A DNA stretch of 64,000 nucleotides from Pseudomonas corrugata (lineage in GTDB: Bacteria; Pseudomonadota; Gammaproteobacteria; Pseudomonadales; Pseudomonadaceae). Shown here one piece after another: positions 26,343 through 35,685 of the stretch (positions within the stretch are counted from its first letter, which is position 1; every line of letters begins with the position of its first letter). The notes under the pieces are model-generated. The model was not told where the DNA came from, searched no databases, and saw only the letters and a program-made list of their open reading frames with translations. The stretch is from assembly GCF_001269905.1 (NCBI RefSeq), contig NZ_LHVK01000006.1:124001-188000 (forward strand). Direction: 5' to 3'. The position numbers and the translations under genes were made by a program.

Positions 26343-26580
26343 GTAAATCTCCCTTGAGCGGACGGCGCCTATGATGCGCAATTTTTTGCCCCACTGGGGC
26401 AACGGTATTCACGCTCTTTTGAAATCCCGGAACAGTACCGTCTGGTACTGGTTGGGACAATCCTCATGTAGTGGGATCAGTTTTCTGCCGAATAAGTCCA
26501 CGATTGTCGTTTCAAAGCCATAAAATCCGGAAGAACAGCCCGGCGCCAGTGGTGTACGTGAAGGGATAAGGGAGGCCGTC

Positions 26581-27216
26581 ATGTTGAAAACGATTGAGCA
26601 GCAGGCCAGCGCATCGCTGCGTCAGCGGATGGAAAAGGCCGGGTGCGCCTTCGATTTTCTCGTGTGCGCCCTTGACGCCGGTGAGGCGATCACCCCTGCG
26701 TATCACCGCCAGGCCGTGGATCAATTATTCCTCGCCATCAAGCATCTGTGGCTGGAGCGACATCGCCAGATGATCCTCGATCCCCGCTGCGCCGGCGCGA
26801 CGCCTCCCGACATGGCCTGGGACCTGGACATGGCCATGGCGAAGCCTCTGAACCGGCAAGAGATCGCGCAACTCATGGACGCCGACAAGCATGCGCATAA
26901 CCCGCCACCGTTCGCCTTGTATGAGGCCTTTTGCGAGCCGCCTTACGGTACCCGCTTCAGCGACGGCGACTCAGAAGTGCTGTTCAGGGAGTGGCTCGAC
27001 CTGCTCGGGCTTGAAGCCGGTGTCGAGGTGGAGGTACTGAACTGGGTCGATAATTTCAACGTCAACTGGCTGGCCAGCGACGAACCCGATCCCGCACGGG
27101 ATCCCTGGAGTGACTATTTCGACGACGGTCTGCAGTGGTGGGGCGTTTGGTGCCTGAGTGTCTGGAATCCCCAGCGCCGCACACTCAGCGTGTTGGCGGC
27201 CAGCATTACGGATTGA
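26581..27216 (+). CDS. hypothetical protein, 211 residues
   Basis: I do not recognise this protein. It has no signal peptide or membrane segment, is acidic, and is rich in aromatic residues at the C terminus (LQWWGVWCLSVWNP). GGGATAAGGGAGG upstream provides a strong ribosome site. It stands alone, downstream of the divergent CAP-protein promoter region (26343-26580, no other element seen) and convergent with the MFS gene. Codon use looks like its neighbours, so I take it as a real gene. Confidence 0.72.
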   Translation: MLKTIEQQASASLRQRMEKAGCAFDFLVCALDAGEAITPAYHRQAVDQLFLAIKHLWLERHRQMILDPRCAGATPPDMAWDLDMAMAKPLNRQEIAQLMDADKHAHNPPPFALYEAFCEPPYGTRFSDGDSEVLFREWLDLLGLEAGVEVEVLNWVDNFNVNWLASDEPDPARDPWSDYFDDGLQWWGVWCLSVWNPQRRTLSVLAASITD

Positions 27217-27269
27217 ACAGTCGCAAGCCTGGATGTGTATAAAGCGAGACATGTGAGTGTGAAATCACC

Positions 27270-27299
27270 TGTGGCGAGGGAGCAGGCTCCCTGGCCACA
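27270..27299. repeat. short hairpin repeat of a second REP type
   Basis: TGTGGC-GA-GGGAGC pairs with GCTCCC-TG-GCCACA, a 12-bp stem with a two-base offset. It differs from the common REP of this window and lies between convergent genes, where it may terminate both. Confidence 0.7.
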
Positions 27300-27329
27300 G
27301 AAGGACCTTCACAACGAAGATTGAGGCAA

Positions 27330-28541
27330 TCAACGCACTGCCTGCGCCCCACTTGGCGGCATTGCGCGAACCATCACACTGATTGCGGCCAACGCCGCGA
27401 TCAACAACCCTGGCGAAGTCGCCAATAATACCCCCGTAGTTCCCGCTCCGGCAGCCAGGATCTGTCCGGCAGCCAAGGGGCCTGCGACTGAACCCAGCCT
27501 GCCGATGGCAACCGCCGCGCCGACGCCGGTGGCACGTACGGCTGTCGGATAAGAGGGAGGCGCCAGGGCGTACAGCACCAGTTGCGCGGCCATGACAAAC
27601 AGGCCGGCGCAGAATCCGGCGATGGCCATCGGTATGATACCGACCGACAAGCCAACCCCGGCCAGGGCGCTCAACAACCCGGCATAGACGAACAGCACCA
27701 CCCTGACCCCATCGCAACGGTCCAGCAGCAGGCCGCCAAGCAACGAGCCTAGGGCTCCGCCAATATTGAACAGCATCTGTACCAACCCGGCCTGGGGCTT
27801 GCTGAAACCTTGTTCCAGCAGTAACGACGGCAGCCAGTTGAGCAGCATGTACATGACCGTCAGTGTGAAGAAATAACTCATCCACAGCGCGAGGGTGGTG
27901 CGTCCCCGCCCGTCCCCGAACAGCGCCTGGCCAGTAGAACCGCGGGCCTCAGCTCCGACATCCCGCGCCTGGCGAAAGGCGCTGGACTCCGGCAGCCACA
28001 GCAGCATCAGCGGTACCACCAGCAGTGGCGCCAGGCCGCCGATGAGGAAAGTCATCTGCCAATGTTCACCAAACAGCATCGCGACCACGGCCGCCAACGC
28101 CCCCCCCAGCGGTACGCCCGCGTACATCACGCTGATGGCCGTGCCCCGTCGCTGTTCGCCCACGGCCTCGGCGCACAGGGCGATCAGGTTGGGCAGGGCG
28201 GCGCCAAGACCCAGGCCCGTCATGAAACGCACCATCAGCAGGCTGGAGTACTGCTCGACATGAGCGGTGCCGAGGGAGAACACACCGAACAGCAGCACAG
28301 CACCGACAAGGATCTTCTTGCGGCCGATGCGATCCGCAATCCAGCCCCCGAAAAAGGCCCCGGGTAGCAGCCCGATGATTCCCGCGCTGAACACCCAGCC
28401 CATCATTTTCGGGTCCAGCACAAAAGTCTGCCGCAGGCCGGCAGCCGCGGTGCCGGCCGATTGCAGGTCGAAACCCTCAATCAGAGCAACGATGAAACAC
28501 AAGGCGATGGTCAGCGTCGCACGACGCGCCGGATGGTTCAT
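27330..28541 (-). CDS. MFS transporter, aromatic acid:H+ symporter type
   Basis: A 403-residue 12-helix major facilitator. It has the family signature GGWIADRIGRKK between helices 2 and 3, and ALIEGFDLQSAG in helix 1, the Asp-containing motif of aromatic-acid symporters. It is divergent from an OprD-like porin and close to ech-vdh-fcs, so ferulate, p-coumarate or another hydroxycinnamate is the likely substrate. That assignment rests on context. The 309-base divergent region is AT-rich and carries TTAA-N5-TTAA. Confidence 0.85.
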   Translation of the reverse strand: MNHPARRATLTIALCFIVALIEGFDLQSAGTAAAGLRQTFVLDPKMMGWVFSAGIIGLLPGAFFGGWIADRIGRKKILVGAVLLFGVFSLGTAHVEQYSSLLMVRFMTGLGLGAALPNLIALCAEAVGEQRRGTAISVMYAGVPLGGALAAVVAMLFGEHWQMTFLIGGLAPLLVVPLMLLWLPESSAFRQARDVGAEARGSTGQALFGDGRGRTTLALWMSYFFTLTVMYMLLNWLPSLLLEQGFSKPQAGLVQMLFNIGGALGSLLGGLLLDRCDGVRVVLFVYAGLLSALAGVGLSVGIIPMAIAGFCAGLFVMAAQLVLYALAPPSYPTAVRATGVGAAVAIGRLGSVAGPLAAGQILAAGAGTTGVLLATSPGLLIAALAAISVMVRAMPPSGAQAVR

Positions 28542-28850
28542 GACAAGTCCTCTTATTGTTTTTGTCAGGGACTGGCTTTCAGCCAGCCGGAAAGGAGAAT
28601 TCAGATTAACAAACCTAACTAAAAAATGAATGGTGTCGATTTGTGGCGTTATTGAGCGTAGATCACTAATAAAAACAGTAGGTTGGGATCTAATTTAGGA
28701 AGAATCGAAAAAATGGTTAATGATATTAATGTTCGATTATCGGTCATTGCGGATTGACGGGGAGGGGACTCGGTTTCCATTCTCCTGCTCCGGGCTCCCT
28801 CAAACCGTAGGGGACCGCTAAAAAACAACAACAATAAAAGGACTTCGAAC
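28542..28850. promoter_or_regulatory. AT-rich divergent region, MFS and porin genes
   Basis: No gene is supported here. The stretch is markedly richer in A and T than its surroundings and should hold two opposing promoters. TTAA-TGATA-TTAA lies near 28721 on the porin side, similar in character to the ATTAA-N3-TTAAT site at the ech promoter. Confidence 0.5.
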
Positions 28851-30155
28851 ATGCCGAACCTTGTCCGGGGGGCTTGTGCAGCATCCCCAGCTACACGTCT
28901 CGCTCATCTGCTGGTCCTGGGGCTGAGCCTGTCTTCGGCCACTTCGTCGGCCGCGGGATTGATCGACGACAGCCACGGCACCCTGACCCTGCGCAACTAC
29001 TACATGGACCGCGATTACAAGGACGACGGCGCCAAGACGGCGACCAGGGAATGGGCCCAAGGGGCGATCATGAACATGGAGTCGGGCTTCACGCCCGGCG
29101 CCCTCGGTTTCGGCGTCGACGCCCGGGGACTGCTGGGGATCAAGCTCGACTCTTCGCCCGATCGCAGCGGTACCGAACTGCTGCCGGTGTCCAGCAGCGA
29201 CAAGCGCGCTGCGGACGAGTACTCACGCCTGGCCCTGACCGGCAAGCTGCGCTTTGGTCAGACCCTGGTGAAGACCGGCGATGTGTCGATTTTCTTGCCG
29301 TTTGCGTTCGCCAGCCCGTCACGGTTGCTGCCGCAGACCTTCCGCGGCACGACGCTCAGTTCCAAGGACATTGAAGGGCTGACGCTGAACACCGGCTACA
29401 TCGATCGCATCAACCGGCGCGACTCCACCGACTACCAGCCAATGAGCATCGCCTCACCCAATCGCCGCTTCAACGGCGCGGCCACTGCATCCCACATGGT
29501 GTATGCCGGCGGCGATTACCAGATCAACAAAGACCTCAGCTTGCGCGCCTATCACGCCGAGGTGGCGGATCTCTATCAGCAGGACACCCTGGCGTTGCTG
29601 CATAACCTGACCTTGGGTGACGGCGTCTTGACTACGGATGTGCGCAGCTTTTTCAGTCGTGAGGACGGTGCCGCCAAGGCCGGCAAGGTGGACAATCGCA
29701 ATGTTTCGGCGCTGGTCGGCTATCGCTGGGGCGGCCATCGGGTCAGCGTGGGCTACATGCACGCCAGTGGAGATACCGCCACGCCCTATGTGTCCGGCAC
29801 CGAGTTGATGGGCTTGAGCGAGATGACCATGAGTTCGGATTTCCTCAATGCCCGGGAGCGCACCTGGCAGGCTATCCACGACTACGACTTCGCCGCAGTC
29901 GGGGTGCCCGGGCTGAGAACGCGCTTGCGTTATGTGCGCGGTGACCACATTGACCTGGCCGCCCTTGGTGCCGATGACCGCAAGGAGCGTGAGTTTCAGA
30001 TGGAGCTGGGGTATGTGATCCAGAGCGGTCCGTTGAAGGGTGTCGGGTTGCTGGCGCGCAAGTCGATCTACCGCAATGACTTTCCGGGCAGCGCGGCGTT
30101 TCGCGATGAGAACCAGACTCGGTTCCTGGTGACGTACAGCGTGCCCATTTGGTAA
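28851..30155 (+). CDS. OprD-family outer membrane porin
   Basis: A 434-residue exported porin. The signal peptide ends near SSAAG, and the mature part opens with the family hallmark GLIDDSHGTLTLRNYYMDRD. It ends in FLVTYSVPIW with a terminal aromatic, as needed for barrel insertion. Length fits an 18-strand OprD/OpdK-like barrel. Its place beside an aromatic-acid importer and the ferulate genes suggests entry of hydroxycinnamates or vanillate. A REP doublet follows the gene. Confidence 0.87.
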   Translation: MPNLVRGACAASPATRLAHLLVLGLSLSSATSSAAGLIDDSHGTLTLRNYYMDRDYKDDGAKTATREWAQGAIMNMESGFTPGALGFGVDARGLLGIKLDSSPDRSGTELLPVSSSDKRAADEYSRLALTGKLRFGQTLVKTGDVSIFLPFAFASPSRLLPQTFRGTTLSSKDIEGLTLNTGYIDRINRRDSTDYQPMSIASPNRRFNGAATASHMVYAGGDYQINKDLSLRAYHAEVADLYQQDTLALLHNLTLGDGVLTTDVRSFFSREDGAAKAGKVDNRNVSALVGYRWGGHRVSVGYMHASGDTATPYVSGTELMGLSEMTMSSDFLNARERTWQAIHDYDFAAVGVPGLRTRLRYVRGDHIDLAALGADDRKEREFQMELGYVIQSGPLKGVGLLARKSIYRNDFPGSAAFRDENQTRFLVTYSVPIW

Positions 30156-30184
30156 CAGCCAAACTTTCTTGTGGTGAAAATATC

Positions 30185-30271
30185 TGTGGGAGCAAAGCTT
30201 GCTCGCGAAACAGGCGCCTCGATTTCTGACAGACCGCATCGCCCTTGTCGCGGGCAAGCCTTGCTCCCACA
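30185..30271. repeat. REP doublet
   Basis: Arms TGTGGGAGCAAAGCTTGCTCG and the inverse GGGCAAGCCTTGCTCCCACA between the convergent porin and MarR genes. Confidence 0.86.
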
Positions 30272-30296
30272 CCTCCAGCACCACAAAAGCATCCTG

Positions 30297-30782
30297 CTAC
30301 TGATAGACCTTCTTCAACAACCGCAACAATTCTTCCCGCTCCGCACCGGAGAGGGCAGCCGTGGAGTCGAGGTCGCTCTGGGCGGCGATCTGCTTGAGTT
30401 CCTTGAGCAGGGTTTCGCCGGTCTTGCTCAGGAATATCCCATAGGAGCGCTTGTCGGGCTTGCAGCGCACCCGCACGGCCAGCGCACGGCTTTCCAGCTT
30501 GTTCAACAGCGGCACCACTTGCGGCGGTTCGATCGCCAGGGCCTTGGCCAGGTCGGCCTGCATCAGGCCGGGGTTCTGGTCGATGATCGCCAGCGCCGAG
30601 AACTGTGCCGGCCGCAGATCATGAACGGCCAGTTGGCTGATGAGGTTCTGGAACAGTTTCAGTTGGGCGCGACGCAGGGCGTAACCGATCAGGTCATCCA
30701 GCGCGGAGTCCAGCGGCGCCGGCGCAGTGCCGCCGTCAGTCACGATCCCGGCGGGTTCGGCAAGCTTGGAAGACTTGGCCAT
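30297..30782 (-). CDS. MarR-family regulator of hydroxycinnamate catabolism
   Basis: A 161-residue MarR protein. The winged helix shows [20 protein letters not shown] and the wing [17 protein letters not shown] start at MAKSSKL (30782); an earlier in-frame ATG directly abuts the GAGG ribosome site. It is divergent from ech-vdh-fcs. MarR repressors that respond to hydroxycinnamoyl-CoA thioesters control such operons in other bacteria, so this is its likely role. Candidate sites are at 30919-30945. Confidence 0.84.
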   Translation of the reverse strand: MAKSSKLAEPAGIVTDGGTAPAPLDSALDDLIGYALRRAQLKLFQNLISQLAVHDLRPAQFSALAIIDQNPGLMQADLAKALAIEPPQVVPLLNKLESRALAVRVRCKPDKRSYGIFLSKTGETLLKELKQIAAQSDLDSTAALSGAEREELLRLLKKVYQ

Positions 30783-30918
30783 CGAAAAAAGCATCCTCAA
30801 GGTAAATTATTAACAAGGCTATCCAGTTTGCCGAGGTTATGCCCCGATGGCTACGGTCGATTAAACATTCGTTGACCGAGCGCGTCATTTTTGTGAACGG
30901 ACATACTTGGGTAAATCG

Positions 30919-30959
30919 ATTAATAGTTAATTGACATAACTAGTTTTGCGGTTTAGCTT
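30919..30959 (+). promoter_or_regulatory. ech promoter with overlapping palindromes
   Basis: A perfect -35 TTGACA (30931-30936), a 17-base spacer and -10 TAGCTT (30954-30959) precede ech. ATTAA-TAG-TTAAT (30919-30931) abuts the -35, and the palindrome AACTAGTT (30938-30945) sits in the spacer. This is a classic repressor layout; the MarR protein is the obvious candidate. Confidence 0.6.
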
Positions 30960-30996
30960 TTGCTCATCTTCAGCCGAGAACTAGAGAGCACGTGTC

Positions 30997-31827
30997 ATGA
31001 GCAATTACGAAGGTCGCTGGACAACGGTCAAAGTCGACGTCGAGGAAGGCATCGCCTGGGTCACCCTCAATCGCCCGGAAAAACGCAATGCGATGAGCCC
31101 GACCCTTAATCGCGAGATGATCGACGTATTGGAAACCCTGGAACAGGATCCAGCCGCCGGCGTACTCGTGCTGACCGGAGCCGGTGATGCCTGGACCGCC
31201 GGCATGGATCTCAAGGAGTATTTCCGCGAGGTGGACGCAGGCCCGGAAATTCTTCAGGAGAAGATCCGCCGCGAAGCCTCCCAATGGCAGTGGAAGTTGC
31301 TGCGCATGTACGCCAAGCCGACCATTGCCATGGTCAACGGCTGGTGCTTCGGTGGCGGCTTCAGCCCGCTGGTGGCCTGCGACCTGGCGATCTGCGCCGA
31401 CGAAGCGACGTTCGGCCTGTCGGAAATCAACTGGGGCATCCCGCCCGGCAACCTCGTCAGCAAGGCCATGGCCGATACCGTGGGGCATCGCCAGTCGCTG
31501 TACTACATCATGACCGGCAAGACCTTCGGTGGGCAGAAAGCCGCCGAGATGGGGCTGGTCAACGAAAGCGTACCCCTGGCGCAGTTGCGTGAAGTCACGA
31601 TAGAGCTGGCGCGCAACCTGCTGGAGAAAAACCCGGTGGTACTACGGGCGGCCAAGCACGGCTTCAAGCGTTGCCGCGAACTGACCTGGGAGCAAAACGA
31701 AGATTACCTGTACGCCAAGCTCGACCAGTCGCGCCTGCTGGACAAAGAGGGCGGTCGCGAACAAGGGATGAAGCAGTTCCTCGACGACAAGAGCATCAAG
31801 CCGGGCCTGCAGGCCTACAAGCGCTGA
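30997..31827 (+). CDS. ech: hydroxycinnamoyl-CoA hydratase-lyase (feruloyl-CoA)
   Basis: A 276-residue crotonase-family enzyme. It hydrates feruloyl-CoA and cleaves the product to vanillin and acetyl-CoA; p-coumaroyl-CoA gives 4-hydroxybenzaldehyde. The oxyanion-hole segments are AWTAGMDLKEYF and NGWCFGGGFSP, and the catalytic Glu lies in FGLSEINWGIPPG. Length and sequence fit Pseudomonas Ech closely. First of three genes ech-vdh-fcs in the same direction. Confidence 0.94.
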   Translation: MSNYEGRWTTVKVDVEEGIAWVTLNRPEKRNAMSPTLNREMIDVLETLEQDPAAGVLVLTGAGDAWTAGMDLKEYFREVDAGPEILQEKIRREASQWQWKLLRMYAKPTIAMVNGWCFGGGFSPLVACDLAICADEATFGLSEINWGIPPGNLVSKAMADTVGHRQSLYYIMTGKTFGGQKAAEMGLVNESVPLAQLREVTIELARNLLEKNPVVLRAAKHGFKRCRELTWEQNEDYLYAKLDQSRLLDKEGGREQGMKQFLDDKSIKPGLQAYKR

Positions 31828-31934
31828 GACGAAGGCGCAGCGGGTGGCTCCAGAAGCGCCCGCAGGCTGTTCGTCAAAGGCCCTTGGCGCTACCGTGAAC
31901 GTATTCCCGATAAAGACAATAAAGAGGAATCACC

Positions 31935-33383
31935 ATGCTGGACGTGCCCCTGTTGATCGGCGGCCAGTCGTGCCCCGCCCGTGACGGTCGGACTTTCGAG
32001 CGTTGCAATCCGGTGACTGGAGAAGTGGTGTCCCGTGTGGCCGCCGCCACGGTGGAAGACGCCGACGCGGCCGTGGCCGCCGCGCATGCCGCGTTTCCCG
32101 CCTGGGCCGCGCTGGCCCCCAACGAACGTCGCAGCCGTCTGCTGCGGGCGGCCGAGCAGTTGCAGGCCCGCAGCGCTGAGTTCATCGCCGCCGCCGGCGA
32201 AACCGGCGCCATGGCCAACTGGTATGGCTTCAATGTGCACCTGGCGGCGAACATGCTGCGCGAAGCCGCCGCCATGACCACTCAGATCAACGGCGAGATC
32301 ATTCCTTCGGACGTGCCCGGCAGTTTTGCCATGGCCCTGCGCCAGCCCTGCGGCGTGGTGCTGGGCATTGCACCATGGAATGCCCCGGTGATTCTCGCCA
32401 CCCGCGCGATCGCCATGCCCCTGGCCTGCGGCAACACCGTGGTGCTCAAGGCGTCGGAGATCAGCCCGGCGGTGCACCGCTTGATCGGCCAGGTGCTGCA
32501 GGACGCCGGGTTGGGTGATGGTGTGGTCAACGTGATCTGCAATGCGCCTGCGGACGCTGCGGTGATCGTTGAGCGACTGATCGCTAACCCGGCGGTGCGC
32601 CGCGTCAACTTCACCGGTTCGACCCACGTCGGGCGTATCGTAGGTGAGTTATCGGCCCGTCACCTCAAGCCGGCGCTGTTGGAACTGGGCGGCAAGGCAC
32701 CGTTTCTCGTGCTGGATGACGCCGACCTGGACGCCGCGGTGGAAGCGGCTGCCTTCGGGGCGTACTTCAACCAGGGCCAGATCTGCATGTCCACCGAGCG
32801 TCTGATCGTGGACGCGAGCGTGGCCGATGCCTTCGTTTCCCGGCTGAAAGCGAAAATCGCCACGTTGCGTGCCGGTGATCCAGCCAGCGGTGATTCGGTG
32901 CTGGGCTCTCTGGTCGACGTCAGTGCCGGTCAGCGCATCAAGGGCATGATCGACGATGCCCTGGCCAAAGGCGCCACGCTGGTGGCGGGCGGCCAGTTGG
33001 AGGGCAGCATTCTGCAACCGACCCTGCTCGATGGGGTGACGCCGGACATGCGCCTGTACCGTGAAGAGTCCTTTGGTCCGGTGGCGGTGTTGCTGCGCGG
33101 CAGCGGTGACGAAGCCTTGCTCCGCCTGGCCAACGATTCCGAATTCGGCCTGTCGGCGGCCATTTTCAGCCGCGACACCAGCCGGGCACTGGCCTTGGCC
33201 CAACGGATCGAATCGGGCATCTGCCATATCAACGGTCCGACCGTGCACGACGAGGCGCAGATGCCCTTCGGCGGGGTCAAGTCCAGCGGTTACGGCAGTT
33301 TTGGCGGCAAGGCGTCCATCGAGCATTTTACCCAGTTGCGCTGGGTGACACTGCAGAACGGTCCCCGGCATTACCCGATCTGA
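31935..33383 (+). CDS. vdh: vanillin dehydrogenase
   Basis: A 482-residue aldehyde dehydrogenase oxidising vanillin (and 4-hydroxybenzaldehyde) to the acid with NAD. The nucleophile Cys is in YFNQGQICMSTER, the general-base Glu in LELGGKAPF, and the cofactor motif in NFTGSTHVG. It lies between ech and fcs, which fixes the substrate better than sequence alone. A 107-base gap separates it from ech; GAGG before the ATG is the ribosome site. Confidence 0.92.
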   Translation: MLDVPLLIGGQSCPARDGRTFERCNPVTGEVVSRVAAATVEDADAAVAAAHAAFPAWAALAPNERRSRLLRAAEQLQARSAEFIAAAGETGAMANWYGFNVHLAANMLREAAAMTTQINGEIIPSDVPGSFAMALRQPCGVVLGIAPWNAPVILATRAIAMPLACGNTVVLKASEISPAVHRLIGQVLQDAGLGDGVVNVICNAPADAAVIVERLIANPAVRRVNFTGSTHVGRIVGELSARHLKPALLELGGKAPFLVLDDADLDAAVEAAAFGAYFNQGQICMSTERLIVDASVADAFVSRLKAKIATLRAGDPASGDSVLGSLVDVSAGQRIKGMIDDALAKGATLVAGGQLEGSILQPTLLDGVTPDMRLYREESFGPVAVLLRGSGDEALLRLANDSEFGLSAAIFSRDTSRALALAQRIESGICHINGPTVHDEAQMPFGGVKSSGYGSFGGKASIEHFTQLRWVTLQNGPRHYPI

Positions 33384-33523
33384 TATCCATCGCATCGCGG
33401 GCGGCAGAGTCTCGAAACGTCGCCCCGATGCAGGCCAGACATAACAATAACAAGGTCGCAGCCAGACGCTGCCACGTTCCGCTCGCATCGCGACCCGAGC
33501 GTGCCTTGGTGGAGGAAATGTAC

Positions 33524-35398
33524 GTGAGTTCCGAGTTCAGATCGTCCTCCCAAGCCGGCACGGGGCATTATCGCCAAGTGTCGATTGGTCATCCCGCGGT
33601 TGAGGTCAGTGAGCAGCAGGGCATCCTGCACATGCGCTCCCTGGAAGCCTTGGCGCCGTTGCCGACGCGCTTGCTCGATCGGCTGGTGCATTGGGCCGAG
33701 GTGCGTCCGCAGCAGACCTTCATTGCCGCTCGGCAGAAAGGGGGTGACTGGCGTCGCATCAGCTATGCCGAAATGCTCGACAGCGTTCGCGCTATCGCCC
33801 AGGGCCTGCTGGCTTATGGATTGTCTGCCGACAAACCCCTGGCATTGCTTTCAGGCAATGACATCGAACACCTGCAGATGGCCTTTGGTGCGATGTACGC
33901 CGGCATTCCCTATTGCCCGGTTTCGCCGGCCTATTCCTTGTTGTCCCAGGATTTTGCCAAGCTGCGGCATGTCTGCGACTTGCTGCAGCCGGGCCTGGTG
34001 TTCGTCAGCCAGGCTGCGCCGTTTGAACGTGCAGTCAATGCGGTATTGCCGGCGAATGTGCCGTTGATCACGGTGGATGGCGAGATGGCGGGGCGCTCCC
34101 GGGCAAGTTTCGCCAGCCTGTTGGTGCAACTCGGCGGTGCCGAGGCCGAGCGCGCTTTTGCCGCCACGGGCCCCGATAGCATCGCCAAGTTTCTCTTCAC
34201 CTCGGGTTCCACCAAACTGCCCAAGGCCGTGATCACCACCCAGCGCATGCTCTGTGCCAACCAGCAGATGCTGTTGCAGACCTTTCCGGTGTTCGGCGAA
34301 GCACCGCCAGTGCTGGTGGATTGGTTGCCGTGGAACCATACCTTTGGCGGCAGTCACAACGTCGGCATTGTGCTGTACAACGGCGGCACGTTTTACCTGG
34401 ATGACGGCAAGCCCACCGCCCAGGGGTTCGCCGAAACCTTGCGCAATCTCAAGGAGATTTCACCGACCGCGTACTTGACCGTGCCCAAGGGCTGGGAAGA
34501 GTTGGTCAGTGCCCTGGAGCGCGATGGCGAGTTGCGCGAGCGCTTTTTCGAGCGCGTCAGCCTGTTTTTCTTTGCCGCCGCCGGTCTGTCGCAGAGCACC
34601 TGGGACCGGTTGGACAAAGTGGCCGAGCAGCATTGCGGTGAGCGCATCAGGATGATGGCCGGGCTGGGGATGACCGAAGCGTCCCCGTCCTGCACTTTTA
34701 CCACCGGGCCGTTGTCCATGGCAGGCTATATCGGCCTGCCGGCGCCGGGTTGCGAAGTGCGACTGGTGCCGGTGGACGGCAAGTTCGAAGGCCGCTTCCG
34801 CGGGCCGCACATCATGCCCGGCTATTGGCGCTCGCCGCAGCAGACGGCCGAGGTATTCGATGAGGACGGTTTCTATTGCTCGGGCGATGCGATCAAGTTG
34901 GCCGATTCGGCTAATCCACAGTTGGGGCTGATGTTCGATGGGCGGATTGCCGAGGACTTCAAGCTGTCCTCCGGCGTGTTCGTCAGCGTCGGGCCGCTGC
35001 GCAACCGTGCAGTTCTGGAAGGCACGCCCTACGTCCAGGACCTGGTGGTGACCGCGCCGGATCGCGAGTGCCTGGGGGCCCTGGTATTCCCGCGGCTTCC
35101 CGAATGCCGACGCCTGTCGGAGCTGCCCGCGGACGCCAGCGATGCCCAGGTACTCGCCAGCGCCCCGGTCCGTCGTTGGTTCGCCGACTGGCTGCAACGC
35201 CTCAACCACGGTGCCAGCGGCAATGCCAGCCGGGTCGAGTGGATTGCCTTGCTCGATGAACCGGCGTCCATCGACCGCGGCGAAATCACCGACAAGGGCT
35301 CCATCAACCAGCGGGCGGTGTTGCAATGGCGGGCGGCGAAAGTCGAGGCGCTATACCGCGGCGAAGATGAGTCGATCCTGCGGGCAACAGTCGCCTAG
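33524..35398 (+). CDS. fcs: feruloyl-CoA synthetase
   Basis: A 624-residue AMP-forming acyl-CoA ligase that activates ferulate, p-coumarate and caffeate. The phosphate-binding loop is FTSGSTKLPKAV, the adenylation core includes GLGMTEASPSC, and the hinge region is near YCSGDAIKL. I favour GTG at 33524, 7 bases after GGAGGA. ATG at 33518 sits only 1 base from GGAGGA, and ATG at 33428 has no ribosome site, so the N terminus is uncertain by up to 32 codons. Last gene of the operon; two REP doublets follow. Confidence 0.91.
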   Translation: MSSEFRSSSQAGTGHYRQVSIGHPAVEVSEQQGILHMRSLEALAPLPTRLLDRLVHWAEVRPQQTFIAARQKGGDWRRISYAEMLDSVRAIAQGLLAYGLSADKPLALLSGNDIEHLQMAFGAMYAGIPYCPVSPAYSLLSQDFAKLRHVCDLLQPGLVFVSQAAPFERAVNAVLPANVPLITVDGEMAGRSRASFASLLVQLGGAEAERAFAATGPDSIAKFLFTSGSTKLPKAVITTQRMLCANQQMLLQTFPVFGEAPPVLVDWLPWNHTFGGSHNVGIVLYNGGTFYLDDGKPTAQGFAETLRNLKEISPTAYLTVPKGWEELVSALERDGELRERFFERVSLFFFAAAGLSQSTWDRLDKVAEQHCGERIRMMAGLGMTEASPSCTFTTGPLSMAGYIGLPAPGCEVRLVPVDGKFEGRFRGPHIMPGYWRSPQQTAEVFDEDGFYCSGDAIKLADSANPQLGLMFDGRIAEDFKLSSGVFVSVGPLRNRAVLEGTPYVQDLVVTAPDRECLGALVFPRLPECRRLSELPADASDAQVLASAPVRRWFADWLQRLNHGASGNASRVEWIALLDEPASIDRGEITDKGSINQRAVLQWRAAKVEALYRGEDESILRATVA

Positions 35399-35413
35399 AT
35401 CCACCCTGGAACC

Positions 35414-35503
35414 TGTGGGAGCGAGCCCTGCTCGCGATAGCGGTCTACCAGTCGACGCTACAGTGGCTGACCCACCGCCATCGCGAGCAGGCTCGCTCCC
35501 ACA
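35414..35503. repeat. REP doublet, first of a tandem pair
   Basis: Inverted arms TGTGGGAGCGAGCCCTGCTCG and CGAGCAGGCTCGCTCCCACA. The inner spacer closely resembles that of the next doublet at 35549. Confidence 0.88.
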
Positions 35504-35548
35504 CGGGTTCTGCAGGGGACACACATTCCGCGTCCGGCCCCAATCCCC

Positions 35549-35636
35549 TGTGGGAGCGAGCCTGCTCGCGATAGCGGATTATCAGTCAACGCTGTAGTGG
35601 CTGACCCAGCGCCATCGCGAGCAGGCTCGCTCCCAC
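35549..35636. repeat. REP doublet, second of a tandem pair
   Basis: Inverted arms as at 35414. The spacers of both contain AGTCAACGCT/AGTCGACGCT followed by GTAGTGGCTGACCC-like sequence, so one copy probably arose by duplication of the other. The pair fills the 287-base gap between fcs and vanR. Confidence 0.88.
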
Positions 35637-35685
35637 GGGGTTTTGCTTTTACTATGGCGGTCTCTTTTCCCTGGAAGTACCCCGG

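Noticed and set aside
28649..28852. 67-residue minus-strand frame in the MFS-porin divergent region
   Set aside because: It lies in AT-rich promoter DNA, lacks a ribosome site and shows no protein-like composition.
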